From contig JAJZJD010000009.1 in assembly GCA_021828445.1 (NCBI GenBank), positions 1-19,404 on the forward strand: a DNA stretch of 19,404 nt, given 5' to 3'. This stretch comes from a bacterium. Lineage in GTDB: Bacteria > SZUA-79 > Acidulodesulfobacterales > Acidulodesulfobacteraceae. The notes under the pieces are model-generated. The model was not told where the DNA came from and did not search any database. It saw only the letters and a program-made list of their open reading frames with translations. Every line of letters begins with the position of its first letter. The first letter of the stretch is position 1. Below, in pieces: positions 6,301 through 13,169 of this stretch. The translations under genes were made by a program, and so were the position numbers.

Positions 6301-7053
6301 ATGTCGATAAGAAAAAAACCAGATTTAACAAATGACGAAGCGTATATAATAAATACATTCAAACAGCTTAGGAGATATCGCGGTATTTCGCAAGATGAGC
6401 TGGCAAAAAGAACCGGAATAAGTAAAGCTTTGGTAGCCCAGTTAGAAGCCGGCTGGAAGCACCCTCGTTTTGAATTAGTGAAAAAGCTGACAAATGCTAT
6501 CGATAAAGACTTTTTCACGTCTTATTTACAGTCATACTTTGAAGAACCTACTAAAAGACTTATTAAAAATATAGACTTTGGCATACCTCTTTTAAGCTCC
6601 GTTGCAGTAAACGCCGAAGATATTGCTAAAAAAAAGTATGACGATATACCTGTTTATTCAGATTTGGCAGGGCAATTAAAAAATATTCCTAATCTTTACG
6701 CCCTGATTATGCCCGATAATTCGCTTGCCAATTATGCGCTCATCAGAAGACGTGATTATCTTATAATCAAATATGTTAAAATTGATAGCCAGAAAGATAT
6801 TGATAATTTGCCGGATAATATAGTTGGAGCTTTCGTTAATCAAAAAACAGGCTATATTAAAAAGTTAAGATTAATGAATGCCGGCGGAAAAAAGCTCTTT
6901 ATGCTTGATATGAGGCTTTATGACGGTATGGAAATATTGACTCTTGAAAAAATGAAAGATTTACGTGGAATAGTGATAGCTACCGTTAGATTTTCAATGC
7001 TTGACGATATTACACTCGCTTTATTTACTAATCCTGACATATTTTATAAGTAA
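6301..7053 (+). CDS. XRE-family regulator with S24/LexA-like C-terminal domain
   Basis: This 250-aa protein is the likely master repressor of the element. An XRE helix-turn-helix covers about 13-68 (LRRYRGISQDELAKRTGISK, then VAQLEAGWKHPRFELVKKL). The C-terminal half resembles the S24 fold: LYALIMPDNSL with S141 where the catalytic Ser is expected, and YIKKLRL with K187/K188 where the general-base Lys is expected. An A123-G124 pair lies upstream, the dipeptide cut in LexA and CI, but it is only 17 residues from S141, shorter than usual. It may therefore self-cleave under RecA or be a catalytically dead sensor. It is divergent from the mobilization genes and has no obvious Shine-Dalgarno. It is the only plus-strand gene of the element. 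Confidence 0.8.
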   Translation: MSIRKKPDLTNDEAYIINTFKQLRRYRGISQDELAKRTGISKALVAQLEAGWKHPRFELVKKLTNAIDKDFFTSYLQSYFEEPTKRLIKNIDFGIPLLSSVAVNAEDIAKKKYDDIPVYSDLAGQLKNIPNLYALIMPDNSLANYALIRRRDYLIIKYVKIDSQKDIDNLPDNIVGAFVNQKTGYIKKLRLMNAGGKKLFMLDMRLYDGMEILTLEKMKDLRGIVIATVRFSMLDDITLALFTNPDIFYK

Positions 7054-7133
7054 AAACGAACGGAAAGGGGTCTTAAAGGCTCGGAGCGGACAAGGTAGGT
7101 AGTTTATAACATTAACTTAAAGCCTATGAAAAT

Positions 7134-7154
7134 TGCAACGATTTTGCAACGCTC
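7134..7154. repeat. Right copy of 21-bp candidate arm-type integrase site
   Basis: Identical to 647-667 with TGCAACG at 7134-7140 and 7145-7151. It lies about 115 bp inside the right att core and is noncoding here. Flanking bases resemble the integrase 3' end only weakly and a frameshift would be needed, so a fossil integrase end is an alternative. The remaining 7054-7268 holds no gene; a weak CTTTTAT/ATAAAAG dyad at 7214-7232 is noted. Confidence 0.6.
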
Positions 7155-7268
7155 TTGTTAAAAATTAGCTTAATTTAAGGGTATTATACGGAATTGCAGG
7201 AAAGCGGTAAAACCTTTTATTATCTATAAAAGCAGGCGGAAAGTCGGTTTGTTAAATGTGGTTAAATT

Positions 7269-7336
7269 AGCCTTCTAAGCTGTGGGTCGCAGGTTCGGAC
7301 GAAGTCCAGCGAAGCTCATCCTGCTGGACGCACCAC
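7269..7336 (+). repeat. attR: displaced tRNA-Arg 3' half with a T-loop insertion
   Basis: Matches the tRNA from the anticodon stem to just past CCA, but base 580 of the left copy is replaced by 20 nt (7298-7317). It lacks a 5' half and is not a tRNA gene. It marks the right boundary of the element. Confidence 0.88.
7297..7316. other. Twin GAA-loop mini-hairpins inserted in attR
   Basis: GGAC-GAA-GTCC (7297-7307) is followed directly by AGC-GAA-GCT (7308-7316). The second contains GCGAAGC, a sequence known to form an exceptionally stable DNA mini-hairpin. The insertion splits the T loop of the tRNA remnant. It is absent from the left copy. Confidence 0.75.
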
Positions 7337-7381
7337 TTAAAAATAGATTTGCTCTTCTATTCGATAATGCAGTTTACAGCG

Positions 7382-8833
7382 CTATGCGTCAAGGTAATCG
7401 TCGAGGGATATATTTTCAACCGGCCTAAAAAAGAATGTAAAAATCAATAATAAGAATATTTCAGCCGAAATTCCCCATAAACCTATATATATTTTTTTAT
7501 ATATTATATTCCAATCGACGATATGCAGAAGATAGAAAACCGTAAGTAGCCCGCCCGATACGGATATCACGGCCGGTATTTTGGAAACCCTGTTGGTAAA
7601 CAGCGGCAAAAAAATCAATGGAAACAACTGAAGTATTATCATACCGCCTATAAGCTGGAGTTTAATTATAAGCAGGGGGTTTATAATAATGCTTAAATAC
7701 AGGGCAAGGGCGATAATAAAACCTACGGCGATTTTGCTCATAATCTCCTGCGAACGGTCGCTTATATCCGGATTTATTAAATTCTGGTATATATTTTTGG
7801 TAAACAGATTTGCGGACGACAAAGCCATAATAGAAGCGGGCACCATACTTCCGAGTATAATTATTCCTCCGAAAAACGCCGTAACATACGGTCCAAATGT
7901 TTTATAAAGCATCATGGGCACTGCCATATTTGAGTTTTTGATTCCCGGAACTATGTATAAAGCCGCAAACCCTAAAATAGTTATAAATATCAACATTATA
8001 TTGTATAACGGCATAAAAACGGCATTTTTCCTTATTGCATCCGCGCTTTTAGAAGTATAAGCCCCGTTTATCGAGTGCGGATACAGAAATAAAGCCCCCG
8101 CCGAACCGAAAGCAAGGGTTCCGAAAGTTATCATACTGCCCGGAGCGATTAAAGACTTTGACGGATGAGCTTTATTAATCCAGCTAAACATTTCTCCAAA
8201 TCCGCCGAAATAATGAATAGGTATAAAAATTATAAGAAATAATACCATGCCCCATATAAAAAAATCTTTTATGAAAGACGTTACGGCGGCGGCCCTTATG
8301 CCGCTAAAAACGGTAAATAAAATTACGATAAGAAGGGATAACGCAATTGCGATATCCGGTTTAAGCCCGGACAACGAAAGCATATATCTCATTCCGAATA
8401 TCTGAAGCCCTATATACGGGAGTTCGGCAAATATCCCGACTAAGGCTACGACGGCGCCCAGAAATTTGCTGTCGAATACTTTTTCGACGTAATCGCCTGC
8501 AGTGATAAAATTATATTTTTTTGAGACGTTCCACAATCTCGGTATAGTCAAAAAGAGTATCGGATATTCCATTATGACGTAAGAAACGGCAAAGAACGCA
8601 AAAGCGCCGGAATTGTAAGCAAGTCCGGGTACGGCTAATAAAGTGTACGCAGTATAAATATCCCCGCCCAGAAGAAACCAGACGATAAATGCGCCGAATC
8701 TTTTACCGGCAAGCGACCATTCCGCTAAACTGTCTATTTTAGCGGCTTCAAATTTTTTGGATAAAAAACCTACAAAAGCGACTAAAAATAAAAATGAAAA
8801 GATGATGATAATCGGAATATTATTCTTGACCAT
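7382..8833 (-). CDS. Sodium:solute symporter family permease (MctP/ActP-like)
   Basis: This 483-aa integral membrane protein of the SSS family would couple sodium or proton entry to uptake of a small solute. About 13 hydrophobic segments are readable from residue 6 to the C-terminus. The motif run EWSLAGKRFGAFIVWFLLGGDIYTAYT (about 38-64) resembles monocarboxylate permeases of the MctP type, making short-chain organic acids the best guess for the substrate. It overlaps the end of the DUF3311 gene by 14 bp, so the two are translationally coupled. It is chromosomal, just outside attR, and its 3' end is 46 bp from the element. Substrate is inferred. Confidence 0.85.
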   Translation of the reverse strand: MVKNNIPIIIIFSFLFLVAFVGFLSKKFEAAKIDSLAEWSLAGKRFGAFIVWFLLGGDIYTAYTLLAVPGLAYNSGAFAFFAVSYVIMEYPILFLTIPRLWNVSKKYNFITAGDYVEKVFDSKFLGAVVALVGIFAELPYIGLQIFGMRYMLSLSGLKPDIAIALSLLIVILFTVFSGIRAAAVTSFIKDFFIWGMVLFLIIFIPIHYFGGFGEMFSWINKAHPSKSLIAPGSMITFGTLAFGSAGALFLYPHSINGAYTSKSADAIRKNAVFMPLYNIMLIFITILGFAALYIVPGIKNSNMAVPMMLYKTFGPYVTAFFGGIIILGSMVPASIMALSSANLFTKNIYQNLINPDISDRSQEIMSKIAVGFIIALALYLSIIINPLLIIKLQLIGGMIILQLFPLIFLPLFTNRVSKIPAVISVSGGLLTVFYLLHIVDWNIIYKKIYIGLWGISAEIFLLLIFTFFFRPVENISLDDYLDA

Positions 8834-9053
8834 GCTTTGATTTTAATTCTTTTATATTTTTTTTCTCTATTAAATATGCGGCATAGGTTAGAATCACCGT
8901 TATTATGTCCATTAATATAAAAAACCAGACCATTGCGCTTATTCCGAATATCAGCCTGTTATCGTTATAATATTTTATTCCGAAAGAAAGCACGGCTATA
9001 GGAATTAATAAAATCAGCCACGTGACCGGATGGTATCTTTTATAATTTTTCAT
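8820..9053 (-). CDS. DUF3311-like small membrane subunit of the symporter
   Basis: A 77-aa protein with two hydrophobic segments (about 11-27 and 32-61), a short basic N-terminus and a Lys/Glu-rich cytoplasmic tail. Proteins of the DUF3311 type typically precede SSS symporters and are thought to assist them. The gene overlaps the permease gene by 14 bp on the same strand. I found no convincing promoter in the 94 bp shared with the divergent epimerase gene, beyond AT-rich boxes. Confidence 0.75.
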   Translation of the reverse strand: MKNYKRYHPVTWLILLIPIAVLSFGIKYYNDNRLIFGISAMVWFFILMDIITVILTYAAYLIEKKNIKELKSKHGQE

Positions 9054-9082
9054 TGATTTTAACCTAAAATATATACTATAAT
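9053..9082 (+). promoter_or_regulatory. Likely promoter of the RmlC-like gene
   Basis: TTGATT (9053-9058), an 18-nt spacer and TATAAT (9077-9082). The predicted start is near 9090, giving a leader of about 58 nt. The -35 overlaps the first bases of the divergent gene. Confidence 0.45.
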
Positions 9083-9147
9083 CAAAATCGGAATATTATT
9101 ATAAATTTTATCCTAAAAAAACTTAAAAATAAAGCGTTTAAAATAAA

Positions 9148-9630
9148 ATGGGGCTTTCTTTCAAATTATCGGATATTAAAGACGTAGTCGTTAAAGATAT
9201 CGTAAAACATATAGATGAGCGCGGCTGGCTTGCGGAACTTTACAGGAGCGACGAATTAGACGAATCGATTTTCCCTCTGATGTCTTATATTTCTTTAACT
9301 ATGCCGGGAATCAGGAGAGGACCTCACGAACATACATATCAAACCGACTATTTTTGCTTTATAGGTCCTTCCGATTTTAAAATCATATTATGGGACAACA
9401 GAAAGGACTCTCCGACTTATCTCAATAAAAAGATATTGTTTCTTGGAGAAAACAAGCCCTCGACGCTTATAGTCCCGCCGGGAATAGTTCACGCTTATAA
9501 AAACGTCGGCGGGAAAAACGGGCTTGTCATCAACGCCGCAAATAAACTATTTGCGGGTAAAATGAAAAAGGAACAAATAGACGAGATTAGACACGAAAAC
9601 GACCCCGGCTCTCTTTTTGTTTTTGAATAG
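9148..9630 (+). CDS. dTDP-4-dehydrorhamnose 3,5-epimerase family cupin protein
   Basis: The 160-aa RmlC-like cupin shows the family landmarks: DERGWLAELYRSDEL (23-37), RRGPHEHTYQTDYFCFIGP (57-74) with H60 and H62, DFKIILWDNRKDSP (76-89), and VPPGIVHAYKNV (109-120) with H115. In this family the first His region lines the active site for epimerisation at C3/C5 of a keto-sugar nucleotide used in surface polysaccharide. It is a little shorter than standard RmlC (about 180 aa) and stands alone, without rml neighbours, so the substrate may differ. No strong Shine-Dalgarno precedes the ATG. No clear terminator is seen before the convergent transporter gene 25 bp away. Confidence 0.82.
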   Translation: MGLSFKLSDIKDVVVKDIVKHIDERGWLAELYRSDELDESIFPLMSYISLTMPGIRRGPHEHTYQTDYFCFIGPSDFKIILWDNRKDSPTYLNKKILFLGENKPSTLIVPPGIVHAYKNVGGKNGLVINAANKLFAGKMKKEQIDEIRHENDPGSLFVFE

Positions 9631-9655
9631 CAAAACGGGCGCTTAATAAAAAATT

Positions 9656-10687
9656 TTATTCAATACCGTCGATATTATACCTTTCTTCCACCCTGCTGAA
9701 TTTATACACCGCCAGCGATAAAAGCCAAGCCGAGGTTAATATTACGGCTATGCCGCCTCCTAAAGCCGCAAAAGACATATGGTTAAAAAAATCCCACGGT
9801 CTGCCTTTCAAATTATACTCCATTCCTATAACCTGAAGCCACTCCAGCGTTCCCACGCCGAATGCCAGAAATACGGAAATGCTCGTTATGGAAATATTAT
9901 AAAATATCTTCCTTATGGGGTTTAGAAATGCCCAGCTATATGCATACTGCATAATCACGCCGTCGGTCGAGTCCAGTAAAATCATCCCTGATGAAAACAC
10001 TAAGGGCAGTATCATAACATCGATTAACGGTCTGCCTGCCGAAGCAAATACGGCGGACATAGAAAGTATGGCGACCTCTGTTGCGGTATCAAATCCTATG
10101 CCAAATAAAATCCCCACGAAAAACATCTGCCAACTTGAAGTTATAAGTTTCATAACACCGTTAAAATAACGAAACATAAAACCCCTTTTTAAAAGCTCTT
10201 CTTCTATCTTTTTATTTTTAAAGTTTTTAAAGTCCTTTGCAATCCTGATGATGCTTATTAAAATAATGACGTTCATAAAAGCTATAAGATACAAAAATAA
10301 AGCCGATATTCCGGTTCCAAGGACATTGCTCAAACTGCCTAATTCCGGATAGGCTTTAACGACGAATTTCCCGATTATAACGGTTATTAATGTCAAAATA
10401 AAAACCGACAACGAATGTCCGACCGAGAAAAAAAAGCCGACGCCTACCGGTTTCTTACCGTCATTCATTAATTTTCTAGTGGTGTTGTCTATAGCGGCAA
10501 TATGGTCGGCATCAAGGGCATGTTTTATGCCGAAAAAAAAAGCGAGGGAGCCTAAACTTAATAAGACCGGAAATACGCTCGACCTGTCGATTAAAAGTAT
10601 TATGGAGATTAATAAAAATGCGAATAAAAATGAGTAAAGAAGAACAAGCCTTTGCTTAAAGCCAAAGGAAGATGGGCGCAAAAACAT
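9656..10687 (-). CDS. NiCoT-family cobalt/nickel transporter
   Basis: A 343-aa inner-membrane permease of the HoxN/NixA type. The family signature H-x4-DH is present as HALDADHIAAIDN (about 56-68), followed by FFFSVGHSLSVF (about 85-96) and GIGFDTATEVAIL (about 196-208). These are the conserved metal-handling motifs of transmembrane helices II, III and V. Eight or so hydrophobic segments are visible, and a polar cytoplasmic loop around 148-165 is rich in Lys. GGGAGGT lies 7 nt upstream of the ATG. Because a cobalamin riboswitch precedes it, cobalt for B12 synthesis is the likely substrate rather than nickel. Confidence 0.93.
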   Translation of the reverse strand: MFLRPSSFGFKQRLVLLYSFLFAFLLISIILLIDRSSVFPVLLSLGSLAFFFGIKHALDADHIAAIDNTTRKLMNDGKKPVGVGFFFSVGHSLSVFILTLITVIIGKFVVKAYPELGSLSNVLGTGISALFLYLIAFMNVIILISIIRIAKDFKNFKNKKIEEELLKRGFMFRYFNGVMKLITSSWQMFFVGILFGIGFDTATEVAILSMSAVFASAGRPLIDVMILPLVFSSGMILLDSTDGVIMQYAYSWAFLNPIRKIFYNISITSISVFLAFGVGTLEWLQVIGMEYNLKGRPWDFFNHMSFAALGGGIAVILTSAWLLSLAVYKFSRVEERYNIDGIE

Positions 10688-10732
10688 AATTAGACCTCCC
10701 GCTAATTAAAATTAAATTAATTTTAATATCTG

Positions 10733-10957
10733 AAAAGTCAGGTATTCCGGCTTAAACATGCGGACATTTCACCTTCCCGGCAAATACAAATGCAAACTGC
10801 GCCAGTGGCATATCGAAATATCCTTAATAACGGGCTTTACTTTAATATTTTTAATATTAATAAAGTCCGCCATAAGTTTTTACGGCTGCGGGAACAGCAC
10901 AGGAATCTAACCTGTTTCCCTTAACTTTTTGAGATAAAGTTTAAATAGAACCTATTT
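10733..10957 (-). ncRNA. Cobalamin (B12, AdoCbl-type) riboswitch
   Basis: On the minus strand the conserved blocks appear in the expected order: AAGGGAAACAGGTTAGATTC, the CCTGTGCTGTTCCCGCAG segment, the B12 box GCCACTGG (near 10803-10810), GCCGGGAAGG (near 10773-10782), and the closing AAGCCGGAATACCTGAC. It ends about 45 nt before the transporter start. An AT-rich inverted repeat (near 10703-10729) lies between the aptamer and the Shine-Dalgarno and could act in the switch. High B12 should turn off translation of the transporter. Confidence 0.9.
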
Positions 10958-10963
10958 CTTAAA

Positions 10964-10992
10964 AGTCTATCATTTGAAATATAAAAAGTCAA
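10964..10992 (-). promoter_or_regulatory. Promoter of the riboswitch-NiCoT transcript
   Basis: TTGACT (10992-10987), a 17-nt spacer and TAGACT (10969-10964) on the minus strand. The predicted start near 10957 is just 5' of the aptamer, which supports it. A run of nine C at 11000-11008 lies 7 bp upstream of the -35 box. Confidence 0.5.
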
Positions 10993-10999
10993 ATTATAG

Positions 11000-11008
11000 C
11001 CCCCCCCC
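11000..11008. repeat. Nine-base C homopolymer
   Basis: A C9 tract in otherwise AT-rich noncoding DNA between the comM stop and the B12-riboswitch promoter. Length variation here would alter DNA just upstream of the -35 box. Confidence 0.85.
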
Positions 11009-11033
11009 TACATCCGCCAAAAATTGCTCTAAA

Positions 11034-12605
11034 TCATACCCTCAATAATTTTGTATTTCTATAATTCAAAGCCTCAAGAACGGCGCCGTCATCCACTTCG
11101 TCCTTCCGGTCTAAGTCGGCTATAGTGCGGGAAACCCGCAATATCCTATAATATCCCCTTGAAGATATGTTTAACTTTTTTACCGCGCTTTGCGCAAGTT
11201 TTAAAGCAGAACCGGAAACGGCAAAATATTTTTCTATCTCGGAACTTTTTACCCCCGCGTTAAATCTGATTCCGGTATCCCGGAATCTTTCCAACTGTAT
11301 CTGCCTTGTTTTTTCTATTGAATTTTTAATTTCCGGGGAACTTGCCGCTTTTTCATTAATTATTAATTTGTCTATGTCCGCGGAATAAACTTCTATAAAT
11401 ATATCGAATCTATCAAGAATCGGCCCCGACAATTTCGTGTAAAATTTATAAATTTCCGCGCTTGAACATTTGCATTCATGCTTTGTATCCCCGTAATAAC
11501 CGCAAGGGCACGGATTCATTGCCGCAGCCAACATAAAATTACACGGCAGAACTGTTGAAAATCTACTTCTCGACAGGTTTATCGCCTTATCTTCCATAGG
11601 CTGCCTTAAACTGTCCAGCGTTTTTTTGCTTAATTCAGAAAATTCATCGATAAACAAAACTCCGTTATGAGCCATGCTTATATCCCCCGGAAGCGGATTT
11701 GAAGCGCCGCCGCCGATTAATCCGGCGATAGATACGGTATGATGCACGGGAATAAAAGGTCTTCTTATGATAAGTCCGGTTTCGTCGTTAATCTTTTTAT
11801 TTGAAAAACTGTAAATATTCGATGTTTCAATGGATTCCTCAAGCGATAGATCCGGCTGAATCCCCTCAATGCTTTGAGCTAACATTGTTTTTCCGCTGCC
11901 GGGAGGCCCTATCATTAAAATATTATGATGCCCCGAAACGGCGGTCACTATTGCCCTTTTTGCTAACTCCTGCCCTTTAATATCCGAAAAATCGGGATAA
12001 TTTTCTCCGGCTTTTGCGGTATTGTTTATTCCGGACATAATCCTTTCGAAAGAAGAAGACGGGGCATCTTCAATATTATGAATATAAACGGAGTTCCGCA
12101 TCCCCGAAATAAAAGCGCATATATCTTTTAAATGGCTGAAAGCAAGAAAATCCGCCCCGAGAAACCTTGCGGAATTTATATTTTCATACGGGATTATAAG
12201 TTTTTTATTTAATTTTTTGGCGAGTATGCCCAGAGCTATTACGCCGTTAACTTTTTTTATCTTACCGTTTAAGGAAAGTTCCCCCGCAATAATATAATCA
12301 TTTAGGTTTAAGGCGCATTTAAGCATACCGGCGGAGATTAGGATTCCTACCGCAAAAGACAGGTCGAAGAGAGGACCCTCTTTTCTTAAATCTGCGGGAG
12401 CAAGATTTATAGTAATTTTTTTAACCGGATATTCGAAGCCGGAGTTTTTTATCGCGGCTTTAACTCTGTCCTTAGCTTCTTTAGTCGATACATCCGGCAA
12501 ACCCACAATCATAATCCCCGGTATGCCGTTGGATATAAATATTTCTACATTTACTAAAACGGCGTTGATGCCGATAAATGTGGCGCTGTTAAGCGAAGTA
12601 ATCAT
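11034..12605 (-). CDS. comM: ComM/YifB family AAA+ ATPase (Mg-chelatase-like)
   Basis: The 523-aa protein matches the family in length and order. An N-terminal Lon-like fold comes first (about 1-165, with GLPD and the GPLFDLSFAVGIL region). The AAA+ core carries Walker A GPPGSGKT (233-240), Walker B GVLFIDEF (315-322), and the Cys-rich insert MNPCPCGYYGD...CKC (C366, C368, C378, C380). The C-terminal Mg-chelatase-like lid ends at 523. ComM is a hexameric helicase that promotes branch migration during natural transformation, and in other bacteria the role is less clear. AAGGAT, its Shine-Dalgarno, lies inside the inverted repeat at 12607-12667. It is 3'-most in a minus-strand run. Confidence 0.94.
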   Translation of the reverse strand: MITSLNSATFIGINAVLVNVEIFISNGIPGIMIVGLPDVSTKEAKDRVKAAIKNSGFEYPVKKITINLAPADLRKEGPLFDLSFAVGILISAGMLKCALNLNDYIIAGELSLNGKIKKVNGVIALGILAKKLNKKLIIPYENINSARFLGADFLAFSHLKDICAFISGMRNSVYIHNIEDAPSSSFERIMSGINNTAKAGENYPDFSDIKGQELAKRAIVTAVSGHHNILMIGPPGSGKTMLAQSIEGIQPDLSLEESIETSNIYSFSNKKINDETGLIIRRPFIPVHHTVSIAGLIGGGASNPLPGDISMAHNGVLFIDEFSELSKKTLDSLRQPMEDKAINLSRSRFSTVLPCNFMLAAAMNPCPCGYYGDTKHECKCSSAEIYKFYTKLSGPILDRFDIFIEVYSADIDKLIINEKAASSPEIKNSIEKTRQIQLERFRDTGIRFNAGVKSSEIEKYFAVSGSALKLAQSAVKKLNISSRGYYRILRVSRTIADLDRKDEVDDGAVLEALNYRNTKLLRV

Positions 12606-12606
12606 A

Positions 12607-12667
12607 AAACAATATCCTTTTATACTAATATTTTTTACTTATATACTATTATAAAAGGATATTGTTT
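12607..12667 (-). promoter_or_regulatory. 18-bp perfect inverted repeat covering the comM ribosome-binding site
   Basis: Arms at 12607-12624 and 12650-12667 are exact reverse complements with a 25-nt loop. On the mRNA the 3' arm contains AAAAGGAT, about 9 nt before the comM ATG at 12605, so the folded form would hide the Shine-Dalgarno. As a terminator it lacks a following U run. A dyad operator in the DNA is the alternative reading. Confidence 0.7.
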
Positions 12668-12724
12668 CAGAATTATGAAGGATATGTTACAATTGCGTTA
12701 AATTTTTATTGCATTTCTATGAAG

Positions 12725-13132
12725 TTATACTCTCCAACCCTTATCCAACGCAAGTTTATCTAATTCGGACAATATGTCCTTTACGCTTTTTAAATCTTTC
12801 AGGAGGGTCGCGGAAACGATATAATCGAAAGCATCCTCGTAAAATTCTTTGAAATCGCCGATTATATCCATCGAGCCTTCAAAATCCGTACCGGGTAAAA
12901 ATAAATAAATAAGATTATTTTTAACGGATATTACATCGGAATCCCTCAATACTCCGGCGATAGTTTTTACGAAATCGTCGTTATATTTTGTTATATTCAG
13001 GATTGTCAGCCCCACATAGTCGATAGAAACAATATCTTCGGCAAGCCCAAGCTCTTTTTTAATTCTCTTCATATTAGACACGGAATGTTCCAAAACCGGT
13101 TCGAAATATTCAAACGGAATAATTTTTGCCAT
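12725..13132 (-). CDS. Uncharacterised 135-aa protein, possibly a degenerate GGDEF-like fold
   Basis: No family is recognised with certainty. The order SIDYVGLTILNITKYND (about 36-52), a helix ending in LRDSDV (62-67), then NLIYLFLPGTD (73-83) parallels the strand-helix-strand core of nucleotidyl cyclase/GGDEF domains. The GGDEF motif and metal-binding Asp residues are missing, so a catalytic role is unlikely. It has no signal peptide or membrane segment and is acidic. AGGAG lies 7 nt upstream of the ATG. It sits between the transpeptidase and comM genes on the same strand, 37 bp after the former, so it may be cotranscribed with the cell-wall gene. Confidence 0.65.
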   Translation of the reverse strand: MAKIIPFEYFEPVLEHSVSNMKRIKKELGLAEDIVSIDYVGLTILNITKYNDDFVKTIAGVLRDSDVISVKNNLIYLFLPGTDFEGSMDIIGDFKEFYEDAFDYIVSATLLKDLKSVKDILSELDKLALDKGWRV

Positions 13133-13169
13133 CTTAAACTCCTATATAATTATTTTATATTATATTATA

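Larger units (their letters stand above)
551..7336. mobile_element. tRNA-Arg-integrated mobilizable element (IME), about 6.7 kb
   Basis: The element is bounded by direct repeats of the tRNA-Arg 3' half, at 551-599 and 7269-7336. Its cargo in order is int, xis-like, DUF3987-like ATPase, relaxase-Toprim and a small TraD-like protein (all minus), then an XRE/S24-like regulator (plus). An integrase next to the tRNA 3' end, an excisionase-like gene, a relaxase with HIH motif and the absence of any type IV secretion or coupling ATPase gene fit an integrative mobilizable element. Adaptive cargo such as resistance or restriction genes is not seen. Both ends carry a 21-bp repeat with arm-site character. 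Assignment as an IME rather than a phage satellite rests on the relaxase. Confidence 0.85.

Noticed and set aside
7134..7180. Pseudogene of a second integrase
   Set aside because: Only 21 bp match and the rest is weak AT-rich similarity with a frameshift. It is kept as an alternative to arm sites, not called as a gene.
7269..7336. Second tRNA-Arg gene
   Set aside because: It lacks the 5' half and the D arm and has a 20-nt insertion in the T loop.
12607..12667. Rho-independent terminator upstream of comM
   Set aside because: The stem is AT-rich, the loop is 25 nt, no U run follows on the minus strand, and it runs directly into the comM start.
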